Position numbers and translations under genes: made by a program | The notes under the pieces: model-generated | Database searches by the model: none | The model's input: the letters and a program-made list of their open reading frames with translations, nothing else | Told to the model about the DNA's origin: nothing | In this document: positions 1 to 9,083 of the stretch, one piece after another | Position numbering within the stretch: position 1 is the stretch's first letter | Layout: every line of letters starts with the position of its first letter | Origin: Rhodococcus koreensis | Lineage (GTDB): Bacteria > Actinomycetota > Actinomycetes > Mycobacteriales > Mycobacteriaceae | Length of the DNA stretch: 64,000 nucleotides | Assembly: GCF_900105905.1 (NCBI RefSeq) | Contig: NZ_FNSV01000005.1 | Span: forward strand, 2,480,001 to 2,544,000 | Direction: 5' to 3'

Positions 1-335
1 GCCGGGACACGCTGCGGCGGGTCGCGTTCATCCGCATCGCCCAGCGGGTCGGGATTCCGCTGGCCGAGATCCGGGACGCCCTCGCGACCCTCCCCGAGGG
101 CCGCACCCCGAACCGGAAGGACTGGGAGAAGCTGTCGACGCGGTGGCACGCCGATCTGGATCAGCGGATCGAGCAGCTGATCCGTCTCCGCGACAACCTG
201 ACCGGCTGCATCGGCTGCGGGTGCCTGTCGCTGGGGAGTTGCGCGATCGTCAACAGCCACGACCGGCTGGGCACGGCGGGGCCGGGTGCCCGCACGCTGG
301 ACGTCGAATTGGACGGCCCCGCGCCGGGGGCGTGA
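1..335 (+). CDS. soxR: SoxR redox-sensing MerR-family regulator (3' part only)
   Basis: The gene is cut by the left edge; the frame starts at base 3 and 110 residues remain before the TGA. SoxR is a MerR-family dimer whose [2Fe-2S] cluster senses redox-cycling compounds and superoxide. The cluster motif C-x2-C-x-C-x5-C is seen directly as CIGCGCLSLGSC (bases 207-242). Before it come the end of the DNA-binding domain (RRVAFIRIAQRVGIPL) and the dimerisation helix rich in Arg, Leu and Glu. The DNA-contacting N-terminus and promoter lie outside the window. The gene is convergent with the DUF2505 gene, whose stop lies 4 bases away. Confidence 0.93.
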   Translation, partial: RDTLRRVAFIRIAQRVGIPLAEIRDALATLPEGRTPNRKDWEKLSTRWHADLDQRIEQLIRLRDNLTGCIGCGCLSLGSCAIVNSHDRLGTAGPGARTLDVELDGPAPGA

Positions 336-338
336 GCG

Positions 339-833
339 TCAGCTGTCGCCGAGCCACTTCTCGATCGCGTCGCGGTCCTGCCCGACCATGTCGCCGACCA
401 GCTTCCTGACGAGGGATTCGATCTGTCCTCCGACGAGCGGGATCTTGACCTGCACCGATCCGGAGACGTCGAGGACGGTGACGTCGCCCGACGCGCGGAG
501 CACCGACGTGCAGTCGATCTTCACGGGGATCCCGGTGGAGCTGCCGCTGATCCGGCCGTCGGCGTGGTCGCCGTCGAGTGCGCCCCATTCGTCGGCCCGC
601 TCGACCTTCAGTTCACCGGAGACGACCTTGCGCACCAGCCCGGGGAGGGAGGACGCGCCGATGGTGTCGCGCATCGTCGCCGTCAGTGTGCCGGGGCCGC
701 GGCTGTCGTCGAGGGTGAGCTTCTCCGGCGCCTCCTCGAACCGGTGCTGCCAGAACGCCCGGTCCGTCACCGTCGCGTGCACGCGGTCGATCGGGTACGC
801 GATCTGTTCGGAGTAGTCGAAGCTTTTCGCCAT
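339..833 (-). CDS. DUF2505 family protein (SRPBCC-like fold)
   Basis: A 164-residue cytosolic protein starting MAKSFDYSEQIAYPIDRVHA, typical of actinobacterial DUF2505 proteins, which resemble polyketide-cyclase/START lipid- or ligand-binding folds. No signal peptide or membrane segment is visible. The order is an N-terminal beta strand with the FDYSEQI motif, a helical stretch with FWQHRFEEAP, a series of beta strands, and a long C-terminal helix that closes such folds (ESLVRKLVGDMVGQDRDAIEKW, shown here only as its limits ESLV and IEKW). It is divergent from the acyltransferase operon across about 190 bases. A lipid-carrier role would fit the neighbours but is only inference; the biochemical function is unknown. 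Confidence 0.85.
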   Translation of the reverse strand: MAKSFDYSEQIAYPIDRVHATVTDRAFWQHRFEEAPEKLTLDDSRGPGTLTATMRDTIGASSLPGLVRKVVSGELKVERADEWGALDGDHADGRISGSSTGIPVKIDCTSVLRASGDVTVLDVSGSVQVKIPLVGGQIESLVRKLVGDMVGQDRDAIEKWLGDS

Positions 834-1024
834 GACGGCAGCCTACGACAACTCCGTGAGCGGCGAAGGAGTCCAGGGACTCGTCAACCGCGCACGGGCG
901 CGGAGCGCCTCGGGCGGAAAGTCCGCCGCGCAATCCGCCGGAACCAGGGACGCGATCTGCGGGGCGGGTCCACACTGGAAAAGCAGCAGCTGAGGGCAAC
1001 TCGAGCAACCGAATGAGGGTGAGC

Positions 1025-2479
1025 ATGGCCGACGGCGAACCTCTGATACCACCGAGTGCCGTCGACGTGGATTTCTCCGACGTCGCCTGGGGAGCGGACC
1101 GCACGATGTCCGACTTCGAGACCGGGATGTGGCGGATGGAGGAGGTGCAGCCGAAGCTGCGCTCACCGATCGTCGCGGTCGACGTCCTCGACAAACCGCC
1201 GGACTGGGAGCGGCTCGTGCGTGCCCACGAATGGGCGTCGCACATGGTGCCGCGCATCCGGATGCGGGTGGTGGAGCCGACGCTGCGGCTGGGCAACCCG
1301 ATGTGGTCGGTCGACCCCGAATTCGATCTCGACTATCACCTGTCGCGGGTGCGGCTGCCGGAGCCCGCGACGTTCGACCATGCGCTGCGGATGTGCCGGC
1401 ACATGGCGACGGAGCCGTTCGACCGCGCCCGGCCGCCGTGGAGCGCGATGCTCATCGAGGGGCTCGACGACGGCCGCGCCGTCTACGTCGTGAAGACTCA
1501 CCACAGCATCACGGACGGTCTCGGCGGCATCCAGTTGATGACGCTGCTGCACAGCAGGCGTCCCGAACCGTCGCCGGACAAACCGGATCGGCCTGCGCCG
1601 TTGCCGGAGCAGATGTCGGGCGGCGGCGCCCTGCTCGAACAGGCACTCGGCAACGTGCGCAGCGCCCCCGGCCGTCTCGGCGGCCTGATCCGCGGCGCGG
1701 TGCGGACGGCGATGACGATCGTCGGCGACCCGGTGGGCAGTGTCACGGAGGTCGCCGGTTACGCGAACTCGATCCGCCGGGTGGTGACTCCTCCCCCGAC
1801 CACGGGTTCGGACCTGCTGCGCGACCGGGGGCTCGGACGCTGGTTCGGTGTGCTCGAGGTGAGTGTCGACGAACTGCGCTCCGCCGCCCACGTCGCGGGC
1901 GGGTCGTTGAACGACGCGTATGTGGCGGCACTGCTGGGCGGTTTCCGCCGCTATCACGAATCGTTCGGCCACGACCTCGAGACGATTCCGGTGGGGATGC
2001 CGGTGAGTATGCGTTCGGCGTCGGACCCGACCGGGGGCAACCGGTTCGCGGCGGCCCGGTTCGCCGGACCGGTCGGTGAACGCGACCCGATCGCACGGAT
2101 CAAGAAGGTACGCACGATCATTCTCGGGTTGCGCCAGGAACCGGCACTCGGTCTGCTCGATTCCGCCGCCCCGATCCTGGTCCGGATCCCGACGGTGGTC
2201 CTGGCCAACTGGTACCTCTCGCAGTCGACGGGCCTCGACCTGCAGGCCAGCAACGTCGCGGGCGTGCCCGTGCCCGTGTATCTGGCGGGCGCCCGGATCG
2301 AGCGGATGTTCCCGTTCGGCCCCGCTCCCGGCTGCGCGGTCATGGCAACTCTGGTCTCCCACGTCGGCACGTGTTGCATCGGTGTCAATCTCGACACCGC
2401 CGCCGTGACCGAACCGGCGCGGTTCATGTCGTGCCTGCAGGAGAGTCTCGACGAGATCGTCGAACTCGGCCGCGGGTGA
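1025..2479 (+). CDS. WS/DGAT family O-acyltransferase (wax ester synthase / acyl-CoA:diacylglycerol acyltransferase)
   Basis: A 484-residue member of the bacterial wax ester synthase/diacylglycerol acyltransferase family, which joins acyl-CoA to diacylglycerol or a fatty alcohol at lipid bodies. The catalytic motif HHxxxDG is present as HHSITDG in the N-terminal domain, and the C-terminal domain carries the family's SNVAGVPVPVYLAGA-like block. An ATG at 1013 is also in frame. I chose 1025 because GAGGG sits 5 bases before it, while the nearest purine box lies 16 bases before 1013. It is followed after 13 bases by plsB and then by a HAD-PlsC gene, an order also known in mycobacteria (Rv2484c-Rv2483c-Rv2482c region). 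Substrate choice cannot be read from sequence. Confidence 0.93.
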   Translation: MADGEPLIPPSAVDVDFSDVAWGADRTMSDFETGMWRMEEVQPKLRSPIVAVDVLDKPPDWERLVRAHEWASHMVPRIRMRVVEPTLRLGNPMWSVDPEFDLDYHLSRVRLPEPATFDHALRMCRHMATEPFDRARPPWSAMLIEGLDDGRAVYVVKTHHSITDGLGGIQLMTLLHSRRPEPSPDKPDRPAPLPEQMSGGGALLEQALGNVRSAPGRLGGLIRGAVRTAMTIVGDPVGSVTEVAGYANSIRRVVTPPPTTGSDLLRDRGLGRWFGVLEVSVDELRSAAHVAGGSLNDAYVAALLGGFRRYHESFGHDLETIPVGMPVSMRSASDPTGGNRFAAARFAGPVGERDPIARIKKVRTIILGLRQEPALGLLDSAAPILVRIPTVVLANWYLSQSTGLDLQASNVAGVPVPVYLAGARIERMFPFGPAPGCAVMATLVSHVGTCCIGVNLDTAAVTEPARFMSCLQESLDEIVELGRG

Positions 2480-2492
2480 AAGGAAAGGCGCG

Positions 2493-4751
2493 ATGGACGA
2501 GCAGACGACACGGCCACGGGTCTATCTCATCGAGACGATGAGCGAGATGGAGGACGACGTTCTCCGCACGTGGCTGGAGCGGCAGGCGAACGACTCCGGT
2601 CAGCCACCACCGACCGTCCGCGTCACCGATCAGGCCCTCGCCGATCTGGCACGGCGGAAGGACGATCCGCTTCTCACCCCACTCCGGGTGGTGTGGCTGC
2701 CGAAGGAGACGCATCCGGACGGCGCGCAGCGATTGCGGGAGACGCTGTCGCTGCGCGATCCGCTGCACCCCGGCCAGAACATACAGCGCCGGGTGATGCG
2801 CGACGACCCCGCGCGGTGCCAGGTTCTGGAGGGCGACCCGGCCCCGCTCAGCGACCTCGAACGCCGGCTCGCCGAGAACGGGGGTGGATCCCTTCCGGAT
2901 TTCATCCGCCGCCAGGCGGCGCTGACCCTCGAGCGGGCCGAGCGCACGGTGCTGGGCACGCAATACAAGGTGTCGAGGTTCGTCGTCGACGAGATCACCG
3001 ACGCCAGCCGGTACCACGACGGCACCCACGAACTGTCGGCCCAATTGAATCTCCCCGTCGCCGAGGTGGATCGCCGCGCCCGCGGCGCGCTGGACGAGAT
3101 GGTCGCCGCCCAGAGCCGGCGGGCCATCGCACTGTGGGATCAGTTGGGCCGCTACTTCTCCCGCGCGTATCGCCTCGACGTCGACACCACCCGGCTCGAC
3201 GACCTGCGGGAGCTGAACAAGGAACATTCCCTGGTGTTCCTGCCCAGCCACCGCTCGTACCTGGACCCACTGGTGCTGCGGCCGGCGCTGCTCGCGAACG
3301 ACCTTCCGCTCAACCACGTGATGGGCGGGCTGAACATCAACTTCTGGCCGATCGGACCGATCGGCAAGCGCAGCGGCACCGTGTTCATCCGCCGGAAGAT
3401 CGAGGGCGACGAGATCTACAAGTGGACGCTCCGCGAGTACATGCGTTACCTGCTCACGAAGCGGTTCAACCTCGAGTGGTACATCGAGGGCGGGCGAAGC
3501 CGCACGGGGAAGCTGCGGCCGCCGCGGTTCGGCCTGCTCAACTACCTCGCGAAAGCGTTCCGGGACAGCGGGATGTCCGACGTGTATCTGGTCCCGGTGT
3601 CGCTGACCTACGATCAGCTGTACGAGGTCGGGGCGATGGCGGCGGAGGCGCACGGCCAGGCGAAGAGCAAGGAGAGTCTGCGCTGGCTCTTCGGATACGT
3701 TCGGGCGCAGGGTCAACGGCACGGTGTCGCGCACGTCAACGTCGGCAGGCCGATGTCGCTGGCCGACTACCTCGGCCAGGAGGACGATCTGCGGCTGGCG
3801 GTGCAGAAGACGGCGTTCGAGGTATGCCACCGCATCAACGAGGTCACCCCTGTCACGGCGTCGTCGCTCGTCATGCTCGCGTTCCTCGGCATCGAGGACC
3901 GGGCGCTCACCGTCGCCGAGGTCGGCGGCATCCTCGGGCCGCTCGTCGACTACATCACGGCGCGCTCGCTGCCGACCGCGGGCGACGTGGATCTGACGGA
4001 TCCGCAGGTGATCCGCAAGGCCGTGCGCACCCATCTCGACTCCGGGGTCCTGAAAAGTTTCGACCAGGGCAGCGAGCGGGTGTTCTACCTCGGGCGCGAT
4101 CAGCATCTCGTGGCAGCGTTCTACCGCAACAACACCATTCACTTTTTGGTGATGCGGGCGATCGCGGAGATGGTACTGCGCGCCGCGGTCGATCAGCAGT
4201 TCACCGACCCGCTCGAGGACGGATGGAATGCGGCGCTCCGCATCCGCGACCTCCTCAAGTTCGAATTCTTCTTCAGCGAGAAGGACAGCTTCCGGAAGGA
4301 ACTGCGGGCCGAACTGGACCTGATCGACCCGGCGTGGGAGTCGAATCTGGGCGACCCTCAACATGCGGCGAACCTGTTGTCCGGGATGCGCATTCACCTG
4401 GCGCATCGGGTTCTGCAGCCGTTCCTGGAGGCGTACGCGGTGGTCGCGAGTCAGCTGCTGCGCACTCCCGTGGACCGGAAGTTCGACGAGAAGGCATTCA
4501 TGACGGCGTGCCTCGCGCTCGCCGAGCAGCGACGGCTCCGGCAGCAGATCGGGAGCAGCGAGTCGATTTCGGCCGAACTCTTCACGACCGCGCTCAAGCT
4601 GGCGCGGAACCGGGGACTGGTCGAACCGAACGCCGAGAACATGGCGGACCGGCGGGTCGAGTTCGAGGCCGAACTCCAGACCTTGATCGACCAGGTGCTC
4701 CGCATCCGGGCCATCGCGCACGAGAATCTCGACCAGATGGGTGGTAGGTGA
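2493..4751 (+). CDS. plsB: Glycerol-3-phosphate 1-O-acyltransferase PlsB
   Basis: A 752-residue acyltransferase that attaches an acyl chain to sn-1 of glycerol-3-phosphate, the first step of phospholipid and triacylglycerol synthesis. The PlsB motifs appear in order: HRSYLD (the HX4D catalytic block, inside FLPSHRSYLDPL), GTVFIRRK, the glycerol-phosphate binding block YIEGGRSRTGKL, and YLVPVSLTYDQ. The length matches the long bacterial PlsB type, with a helical C-terminal part after about residue 500. A strong GAAAGGAAAGG purine run precedes the ATG. It sits between the WS/DGAT gene and the HAD-PlsC gene with 13- and 4-base gaps, so the three are very probably one operon. Confidence 0.96.
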   Translation: MDEQTTRPRVYLIETMSEMEDDVLRTWLERQANDSGQPPPTVRVTDQALADLARRKDDPLLTPLRVVWLPKETHPDGAQRLRETLSLRDPLHPGQNIQRRVMRDDPARCQVLEGDPAPLSDLERRLAENGGGSLPDFIRRQAALTLERAERTVLGTQYKVSRFVVDEITDASRYHDGTHELSAQLNLPVAEVDRRARGALDEMVAAQSRRAIALWDQLGRYFSRAYRLDVDTTRLDDLRELNKEHSLVFLPSHRSYLDPLVLRPALLANDLPLNHVMGGLNINFWPIGPIGKRSGTVFIRRKIEGDEIYKWTLREYMRYLLTKRFNLEWYIEGGRSRTGKLRPPRFGLLNYLAKAFRDSGMSDVYLVPVSLTYDQLYEVGAMAAEAHGQAKSKESLRWLFGYVRAQGQRHGVAHVNVGRPMSLADYLGQEDDLRLAVQKTAFEVCHRINEVTPVTASSLVMLAFLGIEDRALTVAEVGGILGPLVDYITARSLPTAGDVDLTDPQVIRKAVRTHLDSGVLKSFDQGSERVFYLGRDQHLVAAFYRNNTIHFLVMRAIAEMVLRAAVDQQFTDPLEDGWNAALRIRDLLKFEFFFSEKDSFRKELRAELDLIDPAWESNLGDPQHAANLLSGMRIHLAHRVLQPFLEAYAVVASQLLRTPVDRKFDEKAFMTACLALAEQRRLRQQIGSSESISAELFTTALKLARNRGLVEPNAENMADRRVEFEAELQTLIDQVLRIRAIAHENLDQMGGR

Positions 4752-4755
4752 GTAG

Positions 4756-6195
4756 ATGAGCGATCTCCGCAGTCTCCACGACGACATCGCGGCCGCCGTT
4801 CCGGGTCCGGCCACCCTCGCGGCGTTCGACCTGGACGGCACGTTGATCAGCGGGTACTCCGCGAGTGTCGTCTACCGGGACCGCCTGCGGCGCTTCGACA
4901 TCAGCGTCGCCGAGCTTCTCCGCACCACGAACGCCGCGGTGGAGACCCGATTCCGGGGCGCCGATGTCGGCAACCTGATGCGCATCGGCGTGCAGAGCCT
5001 GGCCGGGCGCATGGAGGACGAGATGCAGGAGTGGGGGCAGCGGCTGTTCCGGCAGGAGATCGCGAGGATGATCTTCTCAGAGGTCCGCGGCCTGCTCGCC
5101 GCGCACCGGCACGCCGGCCACCGGGTGGTGATGGCCACGTCCGCCACCCCGTATCAGGCGCTGTCGGTGGCCGCCGACCTCGACATCGAACCCGAGGACG
5201 TGCTGTGCACCCGGCCCGCGATCCTGGACGGGATGCTCACCGGAAAGCTCGACTCGGCGCCGCTGTGGGGGCCGGCCAAGGCCGAGGCACTGCGCGAGTA
5301 CGCCGACAAGCACGGCGCCGATCTGGGTGACAGCTTCGCGTACTCCAACGGCGCGGAGGATGTTCCGATGCTGAAGTCGGTGGGACATCCCGTGGCGCTG
5401 AATCCCGACCGCAAACTGGCGGCCACCGCGCGGCAGAACGGTTGGCCGTCGGTGAATCTGCGACCTCCCGAGAGCGGTGCCGACCCGATGTCCATCGCCC
5501 GCACCACCACCGCGATCGGCGCGCTGATGGGCGCCGCGGCGTTCGGCGTCTCCGCGGGCCTGCTCACCCAGAACCGGCAGACCGGAGCCAACCTGGTCGG
5601 CAGCTTCGGACCGGATCTCGCCCTCACGATCTGCGGCATCAACGTTCGTATCAAGGGCAAGGAGAATGCGTGGTCGGCCAGGCCCGCGGTCTTCATGTTC
5701 AACCACCAGAGTTCGCTCGACCTGCTGGTGATCGGCAGCGTCATCCGGCGCGACGTCACCGGCGTCGCGAAGAAGGAGGCCGCGCGCGACCCCCGGTTCA
5801 TTCCCGTGGGTGCCCTCCTCGACGTCGCCTACATCGACCGGTCGGACAGCACCAAGGCGCGGGCGGCGCTCCGCCCGGCCGTGGACAAACTGCAGTCCGG
5901 CATCTCGATCGCGATCGCCCCCGAGGGCACCCGCTCACCGTCCCCACGTCTCGGCAAGTTCAAGAAGGGCGGATTCCATCTGGCGATGCAGGCAGGAGTG
6001 CCGATCGTGCCGATCGTCATCCACAACGCCGGCGAACGGATGTGGCGGAACTCGCTCGTCGCGCACCCCGGCACCGTCGACGTCGACGTCCTCGCGCCCG
6101 TGTCGACCGACGGCTGGGACCTCGCGGATCTCGACCGGCACGTCGACGAGGTGCGCACGCTGTTCGAGGACTGCCTGCACGGCGGGCACCGCTGA
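4756..6195 (+). CDS. plsC: Bifunctional HAD-IB phosphatase-like / 1-acylglycerol-3-phosphate acyltransferase
   Basis: A 479-residue two-domain protein. Residues about 20-230 form a HAD-IB hydrolase with the nucleophile motif DLDGTLISGYS, the Ser/Thr motif MATSATPYQ and a late Lys/Asp region (NGAEDVPMLKSVG). Residues about 255-475 form a PlsC acyltransferase with NHQSSLD (HX4D) and the phosphate-binding APEGTRSP block. The acyltransferase half adds the second acyl chain to lysophosphatidate. The HAD half could dephosphorylate a lipid or soluble phosphate, but its substrate is not known. It starts 4 bases after plsB, which supports joint translation. The fusion is also known in mycobacterial PlsC. 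Confidence 0.92.
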   Translation: MSDLRSLHDDIAAAVPGPATLAAFDLDGTLISGYSASVVYRDRLRRFDISVAELLRTTNAAVETRFRGADVGNLMRIGVQSLAGRMEDEMQEWGQRLFRQEIARMIFSEVRGLLAAHRHAGHRVVMATSATPYQALSVAADLDIEPEDVLCTRPAILDGMLTGKLDSAPLWGPAKAEALREYADKHGADLGDSFAYSNGAEDVPMLKSVGHPVALNPDRKLAATARQNGWPSVNLRPPESGADPMSIARTTTAIGALMGAAAFGVSAGLLTQNRQTGANLVGSFGPDLALTICGINVRIKGKENAWSARPAVFMFNHQSSLDLLVIGSVIRRDVTGVAKKEAARDPRFIPVGALLDVAYIDRSDSTKARAALRPAVDKLQSGISIAIAPEGTRSPSPRLGKFKKGGFHLAMQAGVPIVPIVIHNAGERMWRNSLVAHPGTVDVDVLAPVSTDGWDLADLDRHVDEVRTLFEDCLHGGHR

Positions 6196-6301
6196 AGAAG
6201 TTCTACGTTCCGGCCCTCACACTGCCGGTGAAGAAGAACGGCGCCATCGATCGCCGCCTACTACGCATATCGCTCCGACACCCTCGAAAAGTTTCACAAT
6301 C

Positions 6302-6319
6302 CGCGTAGTCGACTACGCG
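6302..6319. promoter_or_regulatory. Perfect 18-bp palindrome, candidate operator
   Basis: CGCGTAGTCGACTACGCG reads the same on both strands and lies 66 bases before the start of the gene at 6385. It is in non-coding DNA, so codon use does not explain it. No regulator is encoded next to it, so its binding partner is unknown. Confidence 0.4.
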
Positions 6320-6384
6320 CGACGGGTCTCGGGCCGTACGGGAGAGTCGACGTACACCGGTGGAGCGTCGATGGGAGTGAAACC

Positions 6385-7014
6385 ATGAGCGAGACCAAGA
6401 GCGCCGAACCTCTCGACCGAATGGCTGTGCGGCGCCACCAATTTCGGCTCAGCATGCTGGTCGCCGCGATGGCCGTCGCCGGGACCCTGATCGGTTCCGT
6501 GTCCGGAGGGGCGTTCACACTGCTGAACACGTCGAATCAGGTGGAGGCGACGGTGAACCAGTCCTCGAACGAATTCCTGCGAACACAGCGGCAGCAGATC
6601 TACACGGAGTTCCTCACCGCGGCCAACGAGGTGTGCACCACCGCAGGTTCCGTATCGGTGGCATTCGACCACTTCGAGGGCCCCGACCTCTCGGGCGTGA
6701 TGCTCGAAATCCTCGGGCCGCTACCGCGGCAAAATATCGTGCTCGGCTCGAAGTTCGCGGCGGTGGAGTTGATCGGATCCGGGGCGGTAGTGGAATCGGC
6801 ACGGCGAATGGTGGTCGAGTATCTGGCCGGCGCCGAGACGATCGGCTGGCTGAGCAACGACTTCGCGGCAGATGATGTCGTGTCAGCGGACGCCCTGTCC
6901 ACCCGCCAGCAACAGTTCGCCGACCACTTTCAGTCCGGCAAGAGCGCCCAGGAAGACTTCCTCACCGCGGTGCGAGGCGAACTCGGCATCCCCGAGCGCG
7001 GTGACCGGCCGTAA
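6385..7014 (+). CDS. Membrane-anchored protein of unknown function
   Basis: A 209-residue protein I do not recognise. One membrane segment is clear near the N-terminus (about residues 30-50, LSMLVAAMAVAGTLIGSVSG). It follows a short Arg-containing cytosolic head, so most of the protein (mixed helical, rich in Glu, Gln and Val) probably lies outside the membrane. A conserved-looking EVCTTAGSVSVAFDHF stretch holds the only Cys. There is no catalytic motif I can name. It is followed 50 bases later by the ABC exporter gene, and a perfect palindrome lies upstream. The GC pattern is like its neighbours, so there is no sign of transfer. Confidence 0.7.
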   Translation: MSETKSAEPLDRMAVRRHQFRLSMLVAAMAVAGTLIGSVSGGAFTLLNTSNQVEATVNQSSNEFLRTQRQQIYTEFLTAANEVCTTAGSVSVAFDHFEGPDLSGVMLEILGPLPRQNIVLGSKFAAVELIGSGAVVESARRMVVEYLAGAETIGWLSNDFAADDVVSADALSTRQQQFADHFQSGKSAQEDFLTAVRGELGIPERGDRP

Positions 7015-7064
7015 CCGGACCGAATCGGCTCGCCAGGACTCCGCTCGGTGGGCACGATGGGGAG

Positions 7065-9080
7065 ATGTCCGCGACCGGTTCCGCATCCACCCAGCAGGCG
7101 CCCGAGCCTTCGCTGCTCCCCCGCATCTGGGCGCTCCTGCGCCCCTACCGCGGGTGGCTGGTGCTCGTCGCGGCCGCGATCGTCGTCTCCTCGCTGCTCG
7201 GCATCGTGAATCCGTTCCTCACGAAGGCCGTATTCGACCGCGCTCTGTTTCCCACCGACGGCAGCGGCGTGCACCTGACGCTGCTGCTGTGGCTGGTGGT
7301 GGCCATGATCGTGGTGACGCTGGCGGGTTCGGTGATCGGCGTCGGACAGAGTTACCTCACCACCAAGGTCGGCAACCTGTCGATGGCGGATCTCCGGGAA
7401 CGCCTGTTCGCCCATCTCGAAAAGATGGAGCTGGCCTTCTTCACCTCCACCAAGACCGGCTCGATCCAATCGCGTCTGGCCAACGACGTCGGAGGCGTGC
7501 GGTCGGTCCTCACGTCCACGGCGTCGAGCATCCTCTCGAACGTCGTCACCGTCACGGCGTCGCTCGTCGCGATGCTGCTGCTGTCGTGGCAGCTGACGCT
7601 GCTCGCGGTCGCGTTGCTGCCCGGTTTCGTCTATCTGCAGCGGCGGGTCGGCGCCCGGCGGCGGGTTCTGGCGCGCAAGACGCAGGAGTCGTTGTCGGAC
7701 ATGACCGCGATCACCGAGGAAGCACTGAGCGTGTCGGGTGTGCTGCTGACGAAGGTGTTCAACCAGGCCGACACCGAACTGGACCGGTATCGGACCGAGA
7801 ACGCCCGGCAGACGGAACTTCAGGTGCGCCAAGCCATGACGGGGCAGGGCTTCTTCGCCGTCGTGAGCTCGTTCATGGCGATCACTCCCGCTCTGGTGTA
7901 CCTGCTGGCCGGGTATCTCGTCAGCGGCGGTTCCGCGGCCCTCTCCGCGGGCACGCTCGTCGCGTTCTCGACGCTGCAGGCCAGATTGCTGCAACCGCTG
8001 GTTTCGCTGATGCGGGTCACCCTCGACGTCCAGACGTCGATGGCGTTGTTCCGCCGCATCTTCGAGTACCTCGACCTGCAACCCGCGATCGTGAACCGGC
8101 CGGACGCCGTCGAAATGCCCGCGGACTCACCCGGGCGGGTGGAACTGGACGACGTGTATTTCGCGTATCCCGCGCCCGTCCGCCTGGCCACCGCGGATCC
8201 CGACCCGGTGGCTCTGCGCAGCCTGAGCCGCGGCGGTGGGGGCGGCATGCGCGGCGTCGCGACCGTCGCGCCGCGACTCCCGGCCTCGGCGGCACCCGAA
8301 GCCGCACCGGCGGAACGTCGCAGCAGGCGCTGGGCGGTCGCGGGCACGTCGCTGGAGATCGAACCCGGTCAGCTCGCGGCATTCGTCGGACCGTCCGGCG
8401 CAGGCAAGACCACGCTCTGTTACCTCGTGCCGCGCCTCTACGAGGTGGACAGCGGCGCCGTCCGGGTCGACGGCCACGACGTGCGCGACCTGACCATGAG
8501 TTCACTCGCCGACGCGGTCGGAATGGTGACCCAGGACCCGTATCTGTTCCACGCCTCGATCGCCGACAACCTTCGATACGCCAAGCCGGACGCGACGGAT
8601 TCCGAATTGCAGGCGGCTGCCGCGGCCGCCAACATCCACGACCGCATCCTCGGATTCGACGACGGCTACGACACCCTGGTCGGCGAAAGAGGATTCCGCC
8701 TGTCCGGCGGCGAGAAGCAACGCCTGGCCATCGCCAGGGTGCTGCTGAAGAATCCCCGCGTACTGATCCTCGACGAGGCGACGTCCGCGCTCGACACGGT
8801 CTCCGAGCGACTCGTCCAGCGTGCCCTCGGCGAGGTGATGCGCGGACGCACCACGCTCGCGATCGCCCACCGGCTGTCCACGATTCAGCACGCCGACGTG
8901 ATCTTCGTGATCGACGAGGGAACACTCGTCGAACGCGGCACGCACACCGAACTCCTTACGCGACACGGGTTGTACGCGCGCCTCCACGCCGAGCAGTTCG
9001 GGGCCGGGCAGGTCGAGTGCCGGTGCACCGACGGCGTCCGGTTCACTGACGGCACAGTACTCCGGGCCGGCGAGGCCTAG
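7065..9080 (+). CDS. ABC exporter half-transporter (fused membrane and ATPase domains)
   Basis: A 671-residue ABC transporter of the multidrug/lipid exporter type that works as a dimer in the cytoplasmic membrane. The N-terminal half has about six membrane helices. The ATPase half shows Walker A GPSGAGKTT, the Q-loop TQDPYLF, the signature LSGGEKQ, Walker B VLILDEATSALD and the H-loop IAHRLS. Unusually, about 60 residues rich in Ala, Pro, Arg and Gly (including SRGGGGGMRG) are inserted in the ATPase domain between the strand ending VYFAYPAP and the strand leading to Walker A. The substrate cannot be told. The ATG at 7065 has GGGGAG just before it. Confidence 0.92.
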   Translation: MSATGSASTQQAPEPSLLPRIWALLRPYRGWLVLVAAAIVVSSLLGIVNPFLTKAVFDRALFPTDGSGVHLTLLLWLVVAMIVVTLAGSVIGVGQSYLTTKVGNLSMADLRERLFAHLEKMELAFFTSTKTGSIQSRLANDVGGVRSVLTSTASSILSNVVTVTASLVAMLLLSWQLTLLAVALLPGFVYLQRRVGARRRVLARKTQESLSDMTAITEEALSVSGVLLTKVFNQADTELDRYRTENARQTELQVRQAMTGQGFFAVVSSFMAITPALVYLLAGYLVSGGSAALSAGTLVAFSTLQARLLQPLVSLMRVTLDVQTSMALFRRIFEYLDLQPAIVNRPDAVEMPADSPGRVELDDVYFAYPAPVRLATADPDPVALRSLSRGGGGGMRGVATVAPRLPASAAPEAAPAERRSRRWAVAGTSLEIEPGQLAAFVGPSGAGKTTLCYLVPRLYEVDSGAVRVDGHDVRDLTMSSLADAVGMVTQDPYLFHASIADNLRYAKPDATDSELQAAAAAANIHDRILGFDDGYDTLVGERGFRLSGGEKQRLAIARVLLKNPRVLILDEATSALDTVSERLVQRALGEVMRGRTTLAIAHRLSTIQHADVIFVIDEGTLVERGTHTELLTRHGLYARLHAEQFGAGQVECRCTDGVRFTDGTVLRAGEA

Positions 9081-9083
9081 CCG

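Noticed and set aside
2424-4841. An 805-codon minus-strand frame opposite plsB
   Set aside because: PlsB motifs on the plus strand are unmistakable; the antisense product has no fold-like pattern.
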